This document shows, in pieces, positions 34,463 through 44,337 of a stretch of 44,338 nt of DNA. The DNA comes from Sphingorhabdus sp. EL138. Its GTDB lineage: Bacteria > Pseudomonadota > Alphaproteobacteria > Sphingomonadales > Sphingomonadaceae. Below the pieces are notes generated by a model, which was given only the letters and a program-made list of their open reading frames with translations, searched no databases and was not told the origin of the DNA. The first letter of the stretch is position 1; each line of letters opens with the position of its first letter. The stretch is taken from the NCBI RefSeq assembly GCF_945882965.1, contig NZ_CAMCWY010000021.1, positions 1 to 44,338 on the forward strand, written 5' to 3'. A program made the translations under genes and the position numbers.

Positions 34463-37168
34463 ATGACTATCGATAAGACTTTCGACCCCGCCGCGATTGA
34501 GGCGAAATGGTATGCACATTGGGAATCTACGGGCGCATTTCGTCCCAATCGTCCCGTTGCCGAGCCCTACACAATCGTAAACCCGCCGCCCAATGTGACG
34601 GGCAGCTTGCACATCGGCCATGCGCTCGACAACACCTTGCAGGATATCCTCATCCGCCACGCGCGTTTGCAGGGCAAGGACGCCTTGTGGGTGGTTGGCA
34701 CGGACCATGCGGGCATCGCCACGCAGATGGTGGTCGAACGGCAATTGAACGCGCGTCAGCAAAAGCGCACGGATTTCACCCGCGACGAATTTGTGGCCAA
34801 GGTTTGGGAATGGAAGGCGGAAAGCGGCGGCGAGATTACTGGCCAGTTGCGCCGTCTTGGCTGCTCGATGGATTGGGAGAATGAACGCTTCACGATGGAT
34901 GAAGGCTTTTCAAAGGCCGTCATCAAGGTGTTTGTGGATCTCTATAACCAAGGCCTGCTGTACCGCGACAAGCGCCTCGTCAATTGGGACCCCGGCTTGA
35001 AAACCGCGATTTCGGATCTTGAGGTGGAAACGCGCGAGATCAACGGCAAATTCTGGCATTTCAAATATCCGTTGGAGGACGGCAGCGGTTTCATAAGCGT
35101 TGCCACCACTCGGCCTGAAACGATGCTGGCGGATATGGCGGTCGCGGTGAACCCGTCTGATGAACGCTATGCGCATCTGGTGGGCAAAAATGTCCGCTTG
35201 CCCATTACGGGCCGTTTGATCCCGATTGTCACGGACGAGCATGCCGATCCAGAATTGGGTTCAGGCGCTGTAAAAATCACACCGGGGCATGATTTTAACG
35301 ACTTTGAAGTTGGCAAGCGTGCCGGTTTCAAGGCGAGTGACATGTTCAACATGCTCGATGGCGAAGGCCGCGTCGTGCAGACCGCCGATGGACTTATTCC
35401 ATCCGAATATATCGGGCAATATCGCTTTGGCATTGAAGGCGAGCCGACCAACGCGCGCAAAATGGTGGTCGAGGCGATGGACGCCTTGGGCCTCCTCGAA
35501 AAAGTCGAAGACCGCGTCATCCAAACACCCTTTGGCGACCGTTCGGGCCAAGTGATTGAGCCTTGGTTGACCGACCAATGGTATGTGGACGCAGAAACAC
35601 TCGCCAAGCCAGCCATCGAAGCCGCGCGCAAAGGCAAAGGCAATGGCGGTTTCGACATCGTGCCAAAGTCTTGGGAAAAAACCTATTTCAACTGGATGGA
35701 AAATATCCAGCCATGGTGCGTCAGCCGCCAATTATGGTGGGGGCACCAGATACCGGCGTGGTTTGCCGCCGACGGCACATGCTATGTCGCCGAAACCGAA
35801 GAGGCTGCGCAAGGTCTTGCCGGCGCTGACGTCGAATTGACGCGCGATCCAGATGTTTTGGACACATGGTTCTCGTCTGCACTTTGGCCGTTTGGAACTT
35901 TGGGTTGGCCCGACGATGCGGGCGCTGGTTCTCAAACGATGCTCAACCGCCATTACCCCAATGACGTGCTGATTTCCGGTTTCGATATCCTGTTTTTCTG
36001 GGATGCGCGGATGGCGATGCAGGGTATGCATTTCATGAAAGAAGTGCCTTGGAAAACGCTTTATCTGCACGGCCTTGTCCGTGCGGCAGATGGCAGCAAA
36101 ATGTCGAAGTCAAAGGGCAATACGGTCGATCCGTTGGGCCTGATTGACCAATATGGCGCAGATGCCTTGCGCTTCTTCATGGCAGCGATGGAAAGCCAAG
36201 GCCGCGACATCAAAATGGATGAAAGCCGCGTCGCGGGATATCGAAACTTTGCAACCAAGCTTTGGAACGCCGCACGCTTTGCGCAATCCAACGGCATAAG
36301 CGGGTCGCACAGCGTGCACGCGCCAAAGGCCGAATTGGCGGTCAACCGCTGGATCATTGGCGAAGTTGTCAGCACCGTTGAAAAACTTAACAAAGCTTTT
36401 GCCGAGTTCCGTTTCGACGGCATGGCCGATGTGTTGTATCACATGGTGTTCGACCAGTTTTGTGACTGGTATCTCGAGCTGATCAAGCCAGCTTTTGTAG
36501 ATGGCGAAAAAAGCGAAATGGATGAAGAGTCCAAAATCGTCGCTGGCTGGGTGCTCGACCAGATTTTGGTGATGCTTCACCCTTTCATGCCGTTCATTAC
36601 CGAAGAATTATGGCACGCCTTGTCCGACGCAGATGATCCTCGCGCATCTGACATCATCCACGCCCAATGGCCGGAGCCGAATGCCACGGTGGATGCAGAG
36701 GCAATTGCAGAGATTAATTGGGTCATCGACACGATCAGCAAAACCCGTTCGTTCAAGGCGGAGTTGAACATAGCGCCGGGCACGCGCCTGAACGCCAATA
36801 TTGCTGGCCCACAGAGCGCCACGATTGCCATTATCGAACGACAAGGCGCTGCGCTGTCGCGGCTTGGCCGCATTGATGATTTTGTCTATACGCCAGTTGA
36901 AACCAACAATGTCGCACAGATCGTTGTGGGCGGCGACACCATCGTTTTCGCGCTTGACGGCGTCATAGACCGCGACGCCGAACGCAACCGGATCACCAAG
37001 GCAATTGAGGCCGCCGCCAAAGAGCGCGACGCGCTTGCAGGTCGCTTGTCGAATGCGGCCTTTGTGGAAAAGGCCAAGCCTGAGGCCGTTGAAAAGGCGC
37101 GCGCCGACCATGCCGAAAAAGCTGCGGAGGCCGAAGGGCTGACCGCAGCACTAAAGCGGTTGGGATGA
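34463..37168 (+). CDS. valS: Valyl-tRNA synthetase
   Basis: 901 residues, normal length. It charges tRNA-Val and edits threonine. The class I motif HIGH lies at 50-53 ([16 protein letters not shown]) and KMSKS at 546-550 ([15 protein letters not shown]). The editing domain lies between them, for example [20 protein letters not shown]. The C-terminal 60 residues form the family's coiled coil ([20 protein letters not shown]). An AAGGGACAAGG sequence precedes the ATG. Confidence 0.98.
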   Translation: MTIDKTFDPAAIEAKWYAHWESTGAFRPNRPVAEPYTIVNPPPNVTGSLHIGHALDNTLQDILIRHARLQGKDALWVVGTDHAGIATQMVVERQLNARQQKRTDFTRDEFVAKVWEWKAESGGEITGQLRRLGCSMDWENERFTMDEGFSKAVIKVFVDLYNQGLLYRDKRLVNWDPGLKTAISDLEVETREINGKFWHFKYPLEDGSGFISVATTRPETMLADMAVAVNPSDERYAHLVGKNVRLPITGRLIPIVTDEHADPELGSGAVKITPGHDFNDFEVGKRAGFKASDMFNMLDGEGRVVQTADGLIPSEYIGQYRFGIEGEPTNARKMVVEAMDALGLLEKVEDRVIQTPFGDRSGQVIEPWLTDQWYVDAETLAKPAIEAARKGKGNGGFDIVPKSWEKTYFNWMENIQPWCVSRQLWWGHQIPAWFAADGTCYVAETEEAAQGLAGADVELTRDPDVLDTWFSSALWPFGTLGWPDDAGAGSQTMLNRHYPNDVLISGFDILFFWDARMAMQGMHFMKEVPWKTLYLHGLVRAADGSKMSKSKGNTVDPLGLIDQYGADALRFFMAAMESQGRDIKMDESRVAGYRNFATKLWNAARFAQSNGISGSHSVHAPKAELAVNRWIIGEVVSTVEKLNKAFAEFRFDGMADVLYHMVFDQFCDWYLELIKPAFVDGEKSEMDEESKIVAGWVLDQILVMLHPFMPFITEELWHALSDADDPRASDIIHAQWPEPNATVDAEAIAEINWVIDTISKTRSFKAELNIAPGTRLNANIAGPQSATIAIIERQGAALSRLGRIDDFVYTPVETNNVAQIVVGGDTIVFALDGVIDRDAERNRITKAIEAAAKERDALAGRLSNAAFVEKAKPEAVEKARADHAEKAAEAEGLTAALKRLG

Positions 37169-37195
37169 CTGCCGCCCGAAGCTCCACCACATTTT

Positions 37196-37301
37196 GTCCT
37201 GCCCGCGAAAGCGGGAATCCATGGCCGGAGCATGCCGCTATCGCTTCATGGTGTGCACACGATACGGCAGCCCCATGGATTCAAACTTTCGCGGGCAGGA
37301 C
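37196..37301. repeat. Long imperfect inverted repeat between valS and the MATE gene
   Basis: Arm 37196-37224 (GTCCTGCCCGCGAAAGCGGG then AATCCATGG) pairs with arm 37273-37301, whose reverse complement differs only at a 3-base block after GCGAAAG. The spacer is 48 bp. Each arm contains the CCCGCGAAAGCGGG-type palindrome typical of dispersed sphingomonad repeats. The pair could form a long stem that ends valS transcripts or shields the RNA end. It also creates spurious in-frame starts for the next gene. Confidence 0.78.
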
Positions 37302-37307
37302 ATATTT

Positions 37308-38744
37308 GTGGTCTCACCAAGAAGGTATTTCAGCATAACTACCCCCGCCCATCAGCGCGACCTGACGACTGGCCCAGTGGCGAAGACATTGTTCCTGTTC
37401 GCGCTGCCCTCGCTTGGGGTGAACATTCTCCAGTCGCTGAACCATTCGGTCAATTCGGTGTGGATTGGCAGATTCCTAGGCGAAGAGGCGCTTGCCGCAT
37501 CGGCCAATGCGGGGCTCATCATGTTTTTGATGTTCTCCACCTTGTTCGGCTTCACCATGGCGACGACGATTTTGATTGGCCAGAATATGGGCCGCCGCGA
37601 CGTGGAATCTGTCCGCCGCATCATGGGTACTGCATTTGGCATTTTCCTTGCGGCTGGCCTTGTCGCGGCGGCGGCTGGCTGGATCTTTGCGCCCCAAATG
37701 CTGCGCCTGATGGCAACACCGGAAACGGTCTATCCGCTGGCACTCGCCTATTTACGCGTCATCTTCCTGTCGATGCCAGCCTCTTTTGTGATGGTGCTTG
37801 TTGCATCATCGCTGCGCGGCGTGGGGGATTCGGTCACGCCATTTTGGAACACGGTTTTGAACGTAGTTCTCGACATTATCTTGAACCCGATTTTCATTTT
37901 AGGCCTTGGCCCGATCCCCGCAATGGGTATCGCTGGATCGGCGCTTGCAACAGTTCTTGCCGGGATCATCAGCCTCGGGCTATTGCTGCATAAGGTCTAT
38001 GCGCGTGACCTGACCATCCGCCTGCGCGGGCACGAGCTGAAATGGCTTCGGCCAGACGCGCGGTTCTTGAAACCGATTGCGCGCATGGGCCTGCCTATGG
38101 GCGTATCAATGATCATCATGTCGGGCTCTGCTGTGGTGATGATTGGCCTCGTCAATCGTGAGGGCGTGAATACAACCGCGGCATTTGGCGTGATGAATCA
38201 GCTTTGGAGCTATGTGCAGATGCCAGCGGTCGCCGTGGGCAGCGCCGTCAGCGCAATGGTCGCCCAGAATATCGGCGCGAACAAATGGGACCGCATTGGC
38301 CGCATCGTGTGGTCGGGCATTGGGATCAACCTGCTGCTGGCCGGTGTGCTCATCTTACTCATGACCGTGTTCGCTACGCCATTGCTTGGCCTGTTCCTGC
38401 CAAGCGGCAGCCCAGCCATCGATATCGCGATTCACGTCAACCACGTCATTGGGTGGACCTTCGTCCTGATGGGTGTGTCGGTAGTTGTGACCTTTGCGGT
38501 GCGTGCAAATGGAGCCGTCGTTGCACCGCTCCTAATCCTCATATTCAGCGCGGTGCTGGTGCGTTTCAGCATTGGCTTTGGCCTATACGCCCGCTTCGGC
38601 GCAGATGCCATTTGGGGTTCATTTGTTGCGACCGCGATTGCATCCTGCATCCTGTCGATTGCTTATTATCTGCACGGCGGCTGGAAAAAGGCGAAGGCGA
38701 TGCCGTCCATGGGTGCGAGCGCCGTGCATGTGGTGCCTGAATAA
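37308..38744 (+). CDS. MATE-family efflux transporter
   Basis: About 478 residues from GTG 37308; the earlier in-frame starts fall inside the inverted repeat and give the peptide MSCPRKRESMAG, commonly seen in spurious translations of such repeats. Twelve membrane segments are spread over the length. The N-terminal DLTTGPVAKTLFLFALPSLG and the internally repeated halves, the second opening FLKPIARMGLPMGVSMIIM, are characteristic of MATE antiporters. These export cationic drugs or metabolites using sodium or proton gradients. The exact start is uncertain. Confidence 0.88.
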   Translation: MVSPRRYFSITTPAHQRDLTTGPVAKTLFLFALPSLGVNILQSLNHSVNSVWIGRFLGEEALAASANAGLIMFLMFSTLFGFTMATTILIGQNMGRRDVESVRRIMGTAFGIFLAAGLVAAAAGWIFAPQMLRLMATPETVYPLALAYLRVIFLSMPASFVMVLVASSLRGVGDSVTPFWNTVLNVVLDIILNPIFILGLGPIPAMGIAGSALATVLAGIISLGLLLHKVYARDLTIRLRGHELKWLRPDARFLKPIARMGLPMGVSMIIMSGSAVVMIGLVNREGVNTTAAFGVMNQLWSYVQMPAVAVGSAVSAMVAQNIGANKWDRIGRIVWSGIGINLLLAGVLILLMTVFATPLLGLFLPSGSPAIDIAIHVNHVIGWTFVLMGVSVVVTFAVRANGAVVAPLLILIFSAVLVRFSIGFGLYARFGADAIWGSFVATAIASCILSIAYYLHGGWKKAKAMPSMGASAVHVVPE

Positions 38745-38837
38745 TCCGCTGTCCTATACATGTTGCATTGTGCCATTGAGCTTCCCATGAAACGCAACGT
38801 CACCCTGTCGCCAGATTTTGCCTTGCCCAAGCACATA

Positions 38838-40901
38838 ATGTTGCGCATGTGTCAGTTCCTGCTGGCGCTGTTTGTCGCGGCGGGCATGGCCCATGCGCAG
38901 GTTCCCGCCCCTGCCGCTCCGCAATATGTCCGCGCGTCGATGGCAGCCGAAACGCGCAGCCCCGCACCCGGCGATATTGTGACGGTCGCGATTGTCATGG
39001 ATCCGAAACCCGGCTGGCATGATTATTGGGTGAACCCCGGTGATGCCGGAACGCCGCTTGAGCTGGACTGGATATTGCCCGCTGGCGCAACTGCTGGTCC
39101 TGTGCGTGCGCCTGTGCCCGAGACCTTGATCGTCAGCGGTTTCATGAACCATATTTACAAGACAAAGCATGCGTTTCTGGTTGATCTCAAAATTCCGCAA
39201 AGCGCGATTGTTGGGCAAAATTTCGCTATCAAGGTCGACGCACGCTGGTCGGCCTGCTCCGATCTGGTCTGTGTACCCGAAAGCGCGACATTGTCCGTGC
39301 CAATGACCATTGGGTCCGGAACCATCACCAATGCCGACCGCATGCGTTTCGATGCGTGGCGTAGCGCATTGCCAGTGCCGCTGGACCGCAAGGCGCTATA
39401 TGCCATTGATGGCAACAGCATTGATATCGCCATTCCCTATCCGCGTAGCGCCGATGCAAGCCGAGTCTGGTTTTTTGCGCAAAGCGCAAATCTGTTCCGT
39501 TACGCCGCCCCGCAAACTGCGCGGCGCAATGGCGATTGGTTGATTATCCGCAGTGAAGTGAAAGAAGCATTTGCCGGAGAGATTGACGGCCTATTGCGCT
39601 TCAACGATGCGCAGGGACTTGAAATACGCGCGACACCCGGCAAAATCCCATCGGGCGGTGCGGCGGTATCCGTTTTTGGCAAAGGTGCAGCGGGTCCAGC
39701 GCAAACACCGCCGCTTGGCTTTGGCTGGATACTCGCCTTTTCGGTTCTTGGCGGCTTGCTCCTGAACCTCATGCCTTGCGTATTCCCGATATTGGGGTTG
39801 AAGGCCTTAAGCCTTGCCAAAATAGGCGGTGATGAGGGGGAAGCCCAGCGCGATGCCGTTGCGTATACCGTCGGCATCATGCTGAGCTGCCTTGTGCTGG
39901 GCGGCATCATGCTGGCCTTGCGCGCCGCGGGCGAAGAGGTGGGCTGGGCATTCCAGTTGCAGGATCCAGCGATTGTGCTGCTGCTGCTGTTGCTGATGGT
40001 GGCGGTCACCGCAAATCTGGCCGGCCTGTTTGAAGTCGGCGGCATCGGCGCAGGTGAAAAGCTGACCCGAAAAGGCGGTATGTCCGGATCATTCTGGACA
40101 GGCGTTTTGGCGGCTGTTGTCGCAACACCGTGCACGGGTCCGTTCATGGCCGCTGCGATGGGGGCGGCTTTGCTGTTGCCCGCAAGTTTAGCGCTGCTGA
40201 TATTTGCAGGCCTTGGGCTTGGCCTTGCTTTACCCTTCCTTGCCATCGCCTTCATCCCGCTTTTGCGCACGCGTATGCCCCGCCCTGGTCCATGGATGGT
40301 GCGTTTTCGTCAGTGGATGGCGGTGCCAATGGCGCTCACATCATTGGCTTTGCTGTGGCTACTATATCAGTTGGCCGGTTTCAGCGGCTTGCTCATTGGC
40401 GGCGCGGCTGCGTTAATCATATTGTCGCGGCTGTTTGGACTTGGGCGGAAACAGAAAAGCGGTTCGCCCCGCAAAATCGTCATTGCAGCAATATTGGGCA
40501 TCAGCGCTGCGGCATTTCTCCTGATGGACAACGCCCCCATGGTCGCGCCTGCGCCGCAGCCGATGAAAGAAGGCAGCATGGCGTTCGATGAAGAGCGGCT
40601 GGCCGAATTGCGCGCGCAAGGTACACCCGTATTTCTCTACTTCACCGCCGACTGGTGCGTGACGTGTAAAGTGAATGAGAGCGCTGCAATCGACCGCACA
40701 GAAACCAGCACGGCCTTTGCCAAGGCGGGCATACGCACGATGGTGGGCGATTACACACGTAGAGATCCCGATATCACGCGTTTTCTGGCCAAGCACGGCC
40801 GGTCGGGCGTGCCATTATATCTATATTATCCGCCGAACGCCGACGCCCGCGTGTTGCCGCAGATATTAACGGTAAACGACCTGACGGCGCTTTCGGATTA
40901 A
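38838..40901 (+). CDS. DsbD/ScsB-type protein-disulfide reductase
   Basis: About 687 residues from ATG 38838, giving the signal peptide MLRMCQFLLALFVAAGMAHA; ATGs at 38760 and 38787 would add a hydrophilic leader and are less likely. It has the three-part DsbD layout: an N-terminal periplasmic domain with redox cysteines (WSACSDLVCVPESATL), an eight-helix membrane domain with the conserved Cys in NLMPCVFPILGLKALSL and ATPCTGPFMAAAMG, and a C-terminal thioredoxin domain with CVTC (YFTADWCVTCKVNE). It moves electrons from cytoplasmic thioredoxin to periplasmic thiols. The N-terminal domain resembles the ScsB type rather than E. coli DsbD. Confidence 0.9.
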   Translation: MLRMCQFLLALFVAAGMAHAQVPAPAAPQYVRASMAAETRSPAPGDIVTVAIVMDPKPGWHDYWVNPGDAGTPLELDWILPAGATAGPVRAPVPETLIVSGFMNHIYKTKHAFLVDLKIPQSAIVGQNFAIKVDARWSACSDLVCVPESATLSVPMTIGSGTITNADRMRFDAWRSALPVPLDRKALYAIDGNSIDIAIPYPRSADASRVWFFAQSANLFRYAAPQTARRNGDWLIIRSEVKEAFAGEIDGLLRFNDAQGLEIRATPGKIPSGGAAVSVFGKGAAGPAQTPPLGFGWILAFSVLGGLLLNLMPCVFPILGLKALSLAKIGGDEGEAQRDAVAYTVGIMLSCLVLGGIMLALRAAGEEVGWAFQLQDPAIVLLLLLLMVAVTANLAGLFEVGGIGAGEKLTRKGGMSGSFWTGVLAAVVATPCTGPFMAAAMGAALLLPASLALLIFAGLGLGLALPFLAIAFIPLLRTRMPRPGPWMVRFRQWMAVPMALTSLALLWLLYQLAGFSGLLIGGAAALIILSRLFGLGRKQKSGSPRKIVIAAILGISAAAFLLMDNAPMVAPAPQPMKEGSMAFDEERLAELRAQGTPVFLYFTADWCVTCKVNESAAIDRTETSTAFAKAGIRTMVGDYTRRDPDITRFLAKHGRSGVPLYLYYPPNADARVLPQILTVNDLTALSD

Positions 40902-41050
40902 AAACCTGCGCAAACATCGCCCCTTAAAATTGCCTCCGTTGCCTCCTTGCGACGGGCTTTCGCGCCACAACGCGCAACAAAAGCAGGGGTTGCGCCGCTA
41001 AAGCCTTTATCTGCGGACAAATTGGCTGTATTGGCGATGCCGAACATCAC
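40902..41050. other. Intergenic region upstream of infC
   Basis: About 150 bp without a gene. It should hold the infC promoter and leader. Several short GC-rich inverted stretches occur (for example around GCGCCACAACGCGC, about 40960-40978), but no clear terminator or known leader structure was recognised. Confidence 0.35.
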
Positions 41051-41067
41051 AAGGAGTATCGACTATC
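41051..41067 (+). promoter_or_regulatory. infC: infC ribosome binding site and ATC start codon
   Basis: AAGGAG at 41051-41056 is followed, after 8 bases, by ATC at 41065-41067, in frame with IF-3 and with no stop between. The first ATG (41092) has no ribosome site at a usable distance. IF-3 discriminates against non-standard start codons, and in E. coli an AUU start on infC is the basis of autoregulation. Confidence 0.75.
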
Positions 41068-41610
41068 GCCACCCCGCCGACCCGGCGCGCTATGACCCCA
41101 CCTGTTAAAAGTGGTCCGCGCTACAATAATCTAATCACCGTTGAAAAAGTGCGGGTCATTGATGATGACGGCGAAAATCTGGGTGTCATGTATACCCGCG
41201 AGGCGATAGCGCAGGCTGGCGAAGTTGGGCTCGATCTGGTGGAAGTTTCCCCGAACGCTGACCCCCCCGTGTGCAAATTTCTGGACATCGGCAAGTTCAA
41301 ATATGAGGCCCAGAAAAAGGCCAATTTGGCACGCAAGAGCCAGAAAACACAGGAAATTAAAGAAATCAAGATGCGTCCGAACATCGATGACCATGACTAT
41401 ATGGTCAAGATGAAGAAGGTCGCCGAATTCATCGAAGAAGGTGACAAGGTCAAGATCACGCTGCGTTTCCGTGGCCGTGAATTGGCGCACCAACAATTGG
41501 GTATGATCCTGCTTCAACGTGTTCAGGCCGATACGACCGAGACCGCAAAAATTGAAGCTCATCCCCGGATAGAAGGTCGCCAGATGCTGATGGTGCTGTC
41601 GCCCAAATAA
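41065..41610 (+). CDS. infC: Translation initiation factor IF-3
   Basis: 181 residues if started at the ATC at 41065 (172 from ATG 41092). It binds the 30S subunit, prevents premature 50S joining and checks the start codon. The N-terminal domain shows [20 protein letters not shown] and [16 protein letters not shown], and the C-terminal domain [19 protein letters not shown] and [20 protein letters not shown]. The start is chosen from the AAGGAG site. The usual partners rpmI and rplT do not follow; instead a convergent gene ends 7 bp away. Confidence 0.95.
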   Translation: MATPPTRRAMTPPVKSGPRYNNLITVEKVRVIDDDGENLGVMYTREAIAQAGEVGLDLVEVSPNADPPVCKFLDIGKFKYEAQKKANLARKSQKTQEIKEIKMRPNIDDHDYMVKMKKVAEFIEEGDKVKITLRFRGRELAHQQLGMILLQRVQADTTETAKIEAHPRIEGRQMLMVLSPK

Positions 41611-41617
41611 GGCGCAG

Positions 41618-42373
41618 TCACCAGATGGCTTGCCGAATCAGTTCGGCCCCAAGGATGACCATTAAAAGAGTGATGATGACGTTAAAACGCGCGGGCGAAA
41701 CGCGTTTGACTAGTCGCACGCCTGCTAATGTGCTCAATATCGCAAGCGGCAAGAATATTGCCGTTAATGTCATATTCTGCGCGTTGAACTGCCCCAAAGC
41801 TGCATAAGCGGGTACTTTGAACCAATTGATGATCGCGAAGAATATCGACGACGTGCCGATGAAAACCAGATGCGGGAAATTGCGCGACAATGCCCAAATC
41901 TGAAACGGTGGCCCGCCGGCATGGGCAATTTGGCTAGTAAAGCCCGCTACACCCCCCATGATCGTGCCCATCCATTCCGGTGCAGGGCCTTTCAGCTTCA
42001 TGGGGCGGCCCAAGAGAGGGAGTAAGCGATAGATGCCAAAAGCGAGCGCAATGACGCCCACAAAGCCGCGCACGGCGTCTGCAGGGATGACCGAGGCGAG
42101 ATACCAGCCCATTAAAATACCGACCACCGCGCCGGGCAAGGTGAGCAATAAGGTGCGCGCATCGTAGCTGCGCCGGAACGCCCAGACACTAACGATATCT
42201 TGAACCATCAGGATCGGTAACAACATCCCGGCGGCGGCCACAGGGTCCATGACCAGCGCCAGCAACGGGATGGCGGCCGCGCCCATCCCTGCAAAGCCGC
42301 CCTTAGCAAGCCCGACCAAAATAACGGCGGCGCCAGCGACGAGGTAAAACAGGATATCCGGCGGCAAGTTCAA
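41618..42373 (-). CDS. TauE/SafE-family membrane transporter
   Basis: About 251 residues from a TTG at 42373 that overlaps the SURF1 stop (TTGA). An in-frame extension to 42442 would lie inside SURF1. There are about eight membrane segments in two repeated halves, with the motifs LVGLAKGGFAGMGAAAIPLLAL and GVAGFTSQIAHAGGPPFQIWAL typical of the family. Members export sulfite, sulfoacetate or related anions; the substrate here is unknown. Its position at the end of the oxidase cluster suggests cotranscription with it. Confidence 0.87.
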   Translation of the reverse strand: MNLPPDILFYLVAGAAVILVGLAKGGFAGMGAAAIPLLALVMDPVAAAGMLLPILMVQDIVSVWAFRRSYDARTLLLTLPGAVVGILMGWYLASVIPADAVRGFVGVIALAFGIYRLLPLLGRPMKLKGPAPEWMGTIMGGVAGFTSQIAHAGGPPFQIWALSRNFPHLVFIGTSSIFFAIINWFKVPAYAALGQFNAQNMTLTAIFLPLAILSTLAGVRLVKRVSPARFNVIITLLMVILGAELIRQAIW

Positions 42374-42951
42374 GATGCTTTGGAACGCTTTCGCACTGCC
42401 AATATATAGATAATGGTCGCAGCGGCGGCAAAGATGAACCACTGGATGGCATATAGAAGATGGTTGTTCGGGATCTGGCTTGGCGACGGCTCCGCCAATA
42501 TATCCAAGCCTTCGACCGCGTCTGTTGAAACCAGCTTTATCAACTGTGCTCCGCTTGGCGCGATAATGCCTTTAACAGGGCCGCCGCCCCATTTTGGTGC
42601 TTGTGGTCGTTCGGACCAGCCAAAGGCCACTTTGGCATTGGGGCCGCCTGCTTCTCCGGTCTGGCAAGTCGCGATATGGGCAAAGCCCGCTTTGTCCGCC
42701 GCATTTGAACCCGATACGGTCTCAATCTTAACAACACGCACACAATTCAGGCTGGAGCGGCGGAACAGCGGCAATGCCGCAGGGTCGGGAACCGTTGGCC
42801 ATACCACGGCTGGCAATCCTACCGCCGATTCATACCGCGACAGCATTGCGTCTTTCTGGTCCTTGCGCTGTAACTGCCAGATGCCAAGGGCAATCATCGT
42901 AGCAACGGCAAGGGCAACCAAGAGGGTTGGAATGACAGGCAAGCGGCTCAT
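42370..42951 (-). CDS. SURF1-family cytochrome c oxidase assembly protein
   Basis: 193 residues. An N-terminal membrane segment is followed by the family motif LGIWQLQRKDQKDAMLSRYE, and a C-terminal one is preceded by IPNNHLLYAIQWFIFAAAAT, the conserved NNHL-YA-QWF stretch. SURF1 proteins help insert heme into subunit I of aa3 oxidase. The protein is a little shorter than usual in the periplasmic domain. It overlaps the DUF983 gene by 4 bp and the tauE-like gene by 4 bp. Confidence 0.92.
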   Translation of the reverse strand: MSRLPVIPTLLVALAVATMIALGIWQLQRKDQKDAMLSRYESAVGLPAVVWPTVPDPAALPLFRRSSLNCVRVVKIETVSGSNAADKAGFAHIATCQTGEAGGPNAKVAFGWSERPQAPKWGGGPVKGIIAPSGAQLIKLVSTDAVEGLDILAEPSPSQIPNNHLLYAIQWFIFAAAATIIYILAVRKRSKAS

Positions 42952-43334
42952 AGTAGATCACTCTTACCAGCTTCGCGCGCGCGGTTGCGATGCTCCGCCG
43001 CCAACAAAGCGGCTTTTGCCATGCGCAGGGTGATCACCGTGAGCGCCGCGGTAAATGGCACCCAAATGATCACATGCACCCAAAAAGGCGGACGGAAAGC
43101 CGTATCTACAATGAGCGCCAGCACGATAATCAGCGCGCCTATGCCCATGGTAATCAACGCAGCGGGGCCATCGCCGACATTATAGCTGCTGAAATCAAGG
43201 CCACAGTTTGCGCAACGGTCGGCAAACTGCCCCAGGCCAGCGAACAGGGTTTTGTGCCCACATTGGGGGCAGAGACCAAAAAGGGCCGCCCTAGCAATGC
43301 TGGGCTGCCCTTCTATGGATTGTTCTGGTTTCAT
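42948..43334 (-). CDS. DUF983 membrane protein
   Basis: 128 residues. A zinc-ribbon-like start (CPQCGHKTLFAGLGQFADRC and then CANCGLDFSSY) is followed by two membrane segments (about 60-80 and 88-110). The family regularly sits between coxC and SURF1 in alphaproteobacteria and is thought to be linked to oxidase assembly, without proven function. Its ATG follows the coxC stop directly, and its stop overlaps the SURF1 start. Confidence 0.9.
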   Translation of the reverse strand: MKPEQSIEGQPSIARAALFGLCPQCGHKTLFAGLGQFADRCANCGLDFSSYNVGDGPAALITMGIGALIIVLALIVDTAFRPPFWVHVIIWVPFTAALTVITLRMAKAALLAAEHRNRAREAGKSDLL

Positions 43335-44222
43335 TTACGCGTGCACTGGTGCGCCCCAGCCACCCCAGATGTAAATGGTGATGAAGAGGAAAAGCCAGAC
43401 GACATCGACAAAATGCCAGTACCACGCGGCGGCCTCAAACCCGAAATGCTGCTGAGGCGTGAAATGGCCTTTGTAGGTACGTCCAAGACAGACAGCCAAG
43501 AAGATCGTTCCAACAATGACGTGGAAGCCATGGAAACCGGTCGCCATGTAAAAGGCAGTCCCATAGTTCAGTCCGCCAAAGGGAAATGGCGCAACGGCAT
43601 ATTCATACGCCTGAATCGCGCTGAAAAGCAGGCCGAGCAATATGGTCGCCCATAGGCCTTTCTTCAGACCTTCACGGTCGCCATGGATAAGCGCATGGTG
43701 CGCCCACGTCACAGTGGTACCCGAGCACAAGAGTATTAGCGTGTTCAACAATGGAAGCTTCATCGAGTCGAGAACTTCCAAACCCTTTGGGGGCCATTGC
43801 ATCAACGCGGCTGCACCCTCTTGACCAATCAGGTTCGTCACCGTGAATGCATGCGTTTCGGCGTCTATCACGATTTCCAGCGGAACGGGGAACAAGGCAT
43901 AATCAAACCAAGCCCAGAACCAGCCAACGAAGAACATCACTTCGGAGGCAATAAACATGATCATGCCGTAACGCAGATGCAACTGCACCACGGGCGTATG
44001 GTCGCCCGCCTGCGCTTCATTGATGACATCCGCCCACCAAGCGTAGAAAGTGTAGAGGACGGCGATCAGACCAACACCGAAGATCAAGCTGCCATAGCTG
44101 AACTGTTCGGGGTGCATCCACATCACAAGGCCGAAGAACATAGTCAGGGCCGAAAACGACCCTAATATCGGCGTAATGCTTGGTGGCAGAATATGATAAT
44201 CGTGATTTTTGGCACCCGCCAT
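43335..44222 (-). CDS. coxC: Cytochrome c oxidase subunit III
   Basis: 295 residues from ATG 44222 (MAGAKNHDYHILPPS), with AGGGAA upstream; a TTG two codons earlier is unlikely. Seven membrane segments match subunit III of aa3-type oxidase. Characteristic stretches are KNHDYHILPPSITPILGS, ASEVMFFVGWFWAWFDYALF, TGFHGFHVIVGTIFLAVCL and AAAWYWHFVDVVWLFLFITIYIWG. It is a membrane subunit of the terminal respiratory oxidase and heads the visible coxC-DUF983-SURF1-tauE run. Confidence 0.97.
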   Translation of the reverse strand: MAGAKNHDYHILPPSITPILGSFSALTMFFGLVMWMHPEQFSYGSLIFGVGLIAVLYTFYAWWADVINEAQAGDHTPVVQLHLRYGMIMFIASEVMFFVGWFWAWFDYALFPVPLEIVIDAETHAFTVTNLIGQEGAAALMQWPPKGLEVLDSMKLPLLNTLILLCSGTTVTWAHHALIHGDREGLKKGLWATILLGLLFSAIQAYEYAVAPFPFGGLNYGTAFYMATGFHGFHVIVGTIFLAVCLGRTYKGHFTPQQHFGFEAAAWYWHFVDVVWLFLFITIYIWGGWGAPVHA

Positions 44223-44259
44223 GGTCAATTCCCTGTAGTCTTATCGATTAACTATTGCC

Positions 44260-44337
44260 TTAGCCACCGTTCGCCGTCTGGTCCACCGTGTTTGGCTTCT
44301 CAACGGGGTAGAAGGTGTAGCTAAGTGTGATTTCTTC
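44260..44337 (-). CDS. ctaG: C-terminal end of cytochrome c oxidase assembly protein CtaG (partial)
   Basis: The window cuts this gene. The last 25 codons on the minus strand read EITLSYTFYPVEKP and then TVDQTANGG before the stop at 44260-44262. The TITLSYTFYPV ending is typical of CtaG/Cox11, the copper chaperone for the CuB site of subunit I, and ctaG directly precedes coxC in alphaproteobacteria. The gap to the coxC start is 37 bp. Confidence 0.75.
   Translation of the reverse strand, partial: EEITLSYTFYPVEKPNTVDQTANGG

Noticed and set aside
31639-37301. CRISPR-like array from the palindromic repeats
   Set aside because: The repeats are few, differ from each other and are kilobases apart; there are no regular spacers and no cas genes.
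37194-37307. N-terminal extension of the MATE protein beginning MSCPRKRESMAG
   Set aside because: This is translation of the dispersed inverted repeat, not of a conserved protein segment.
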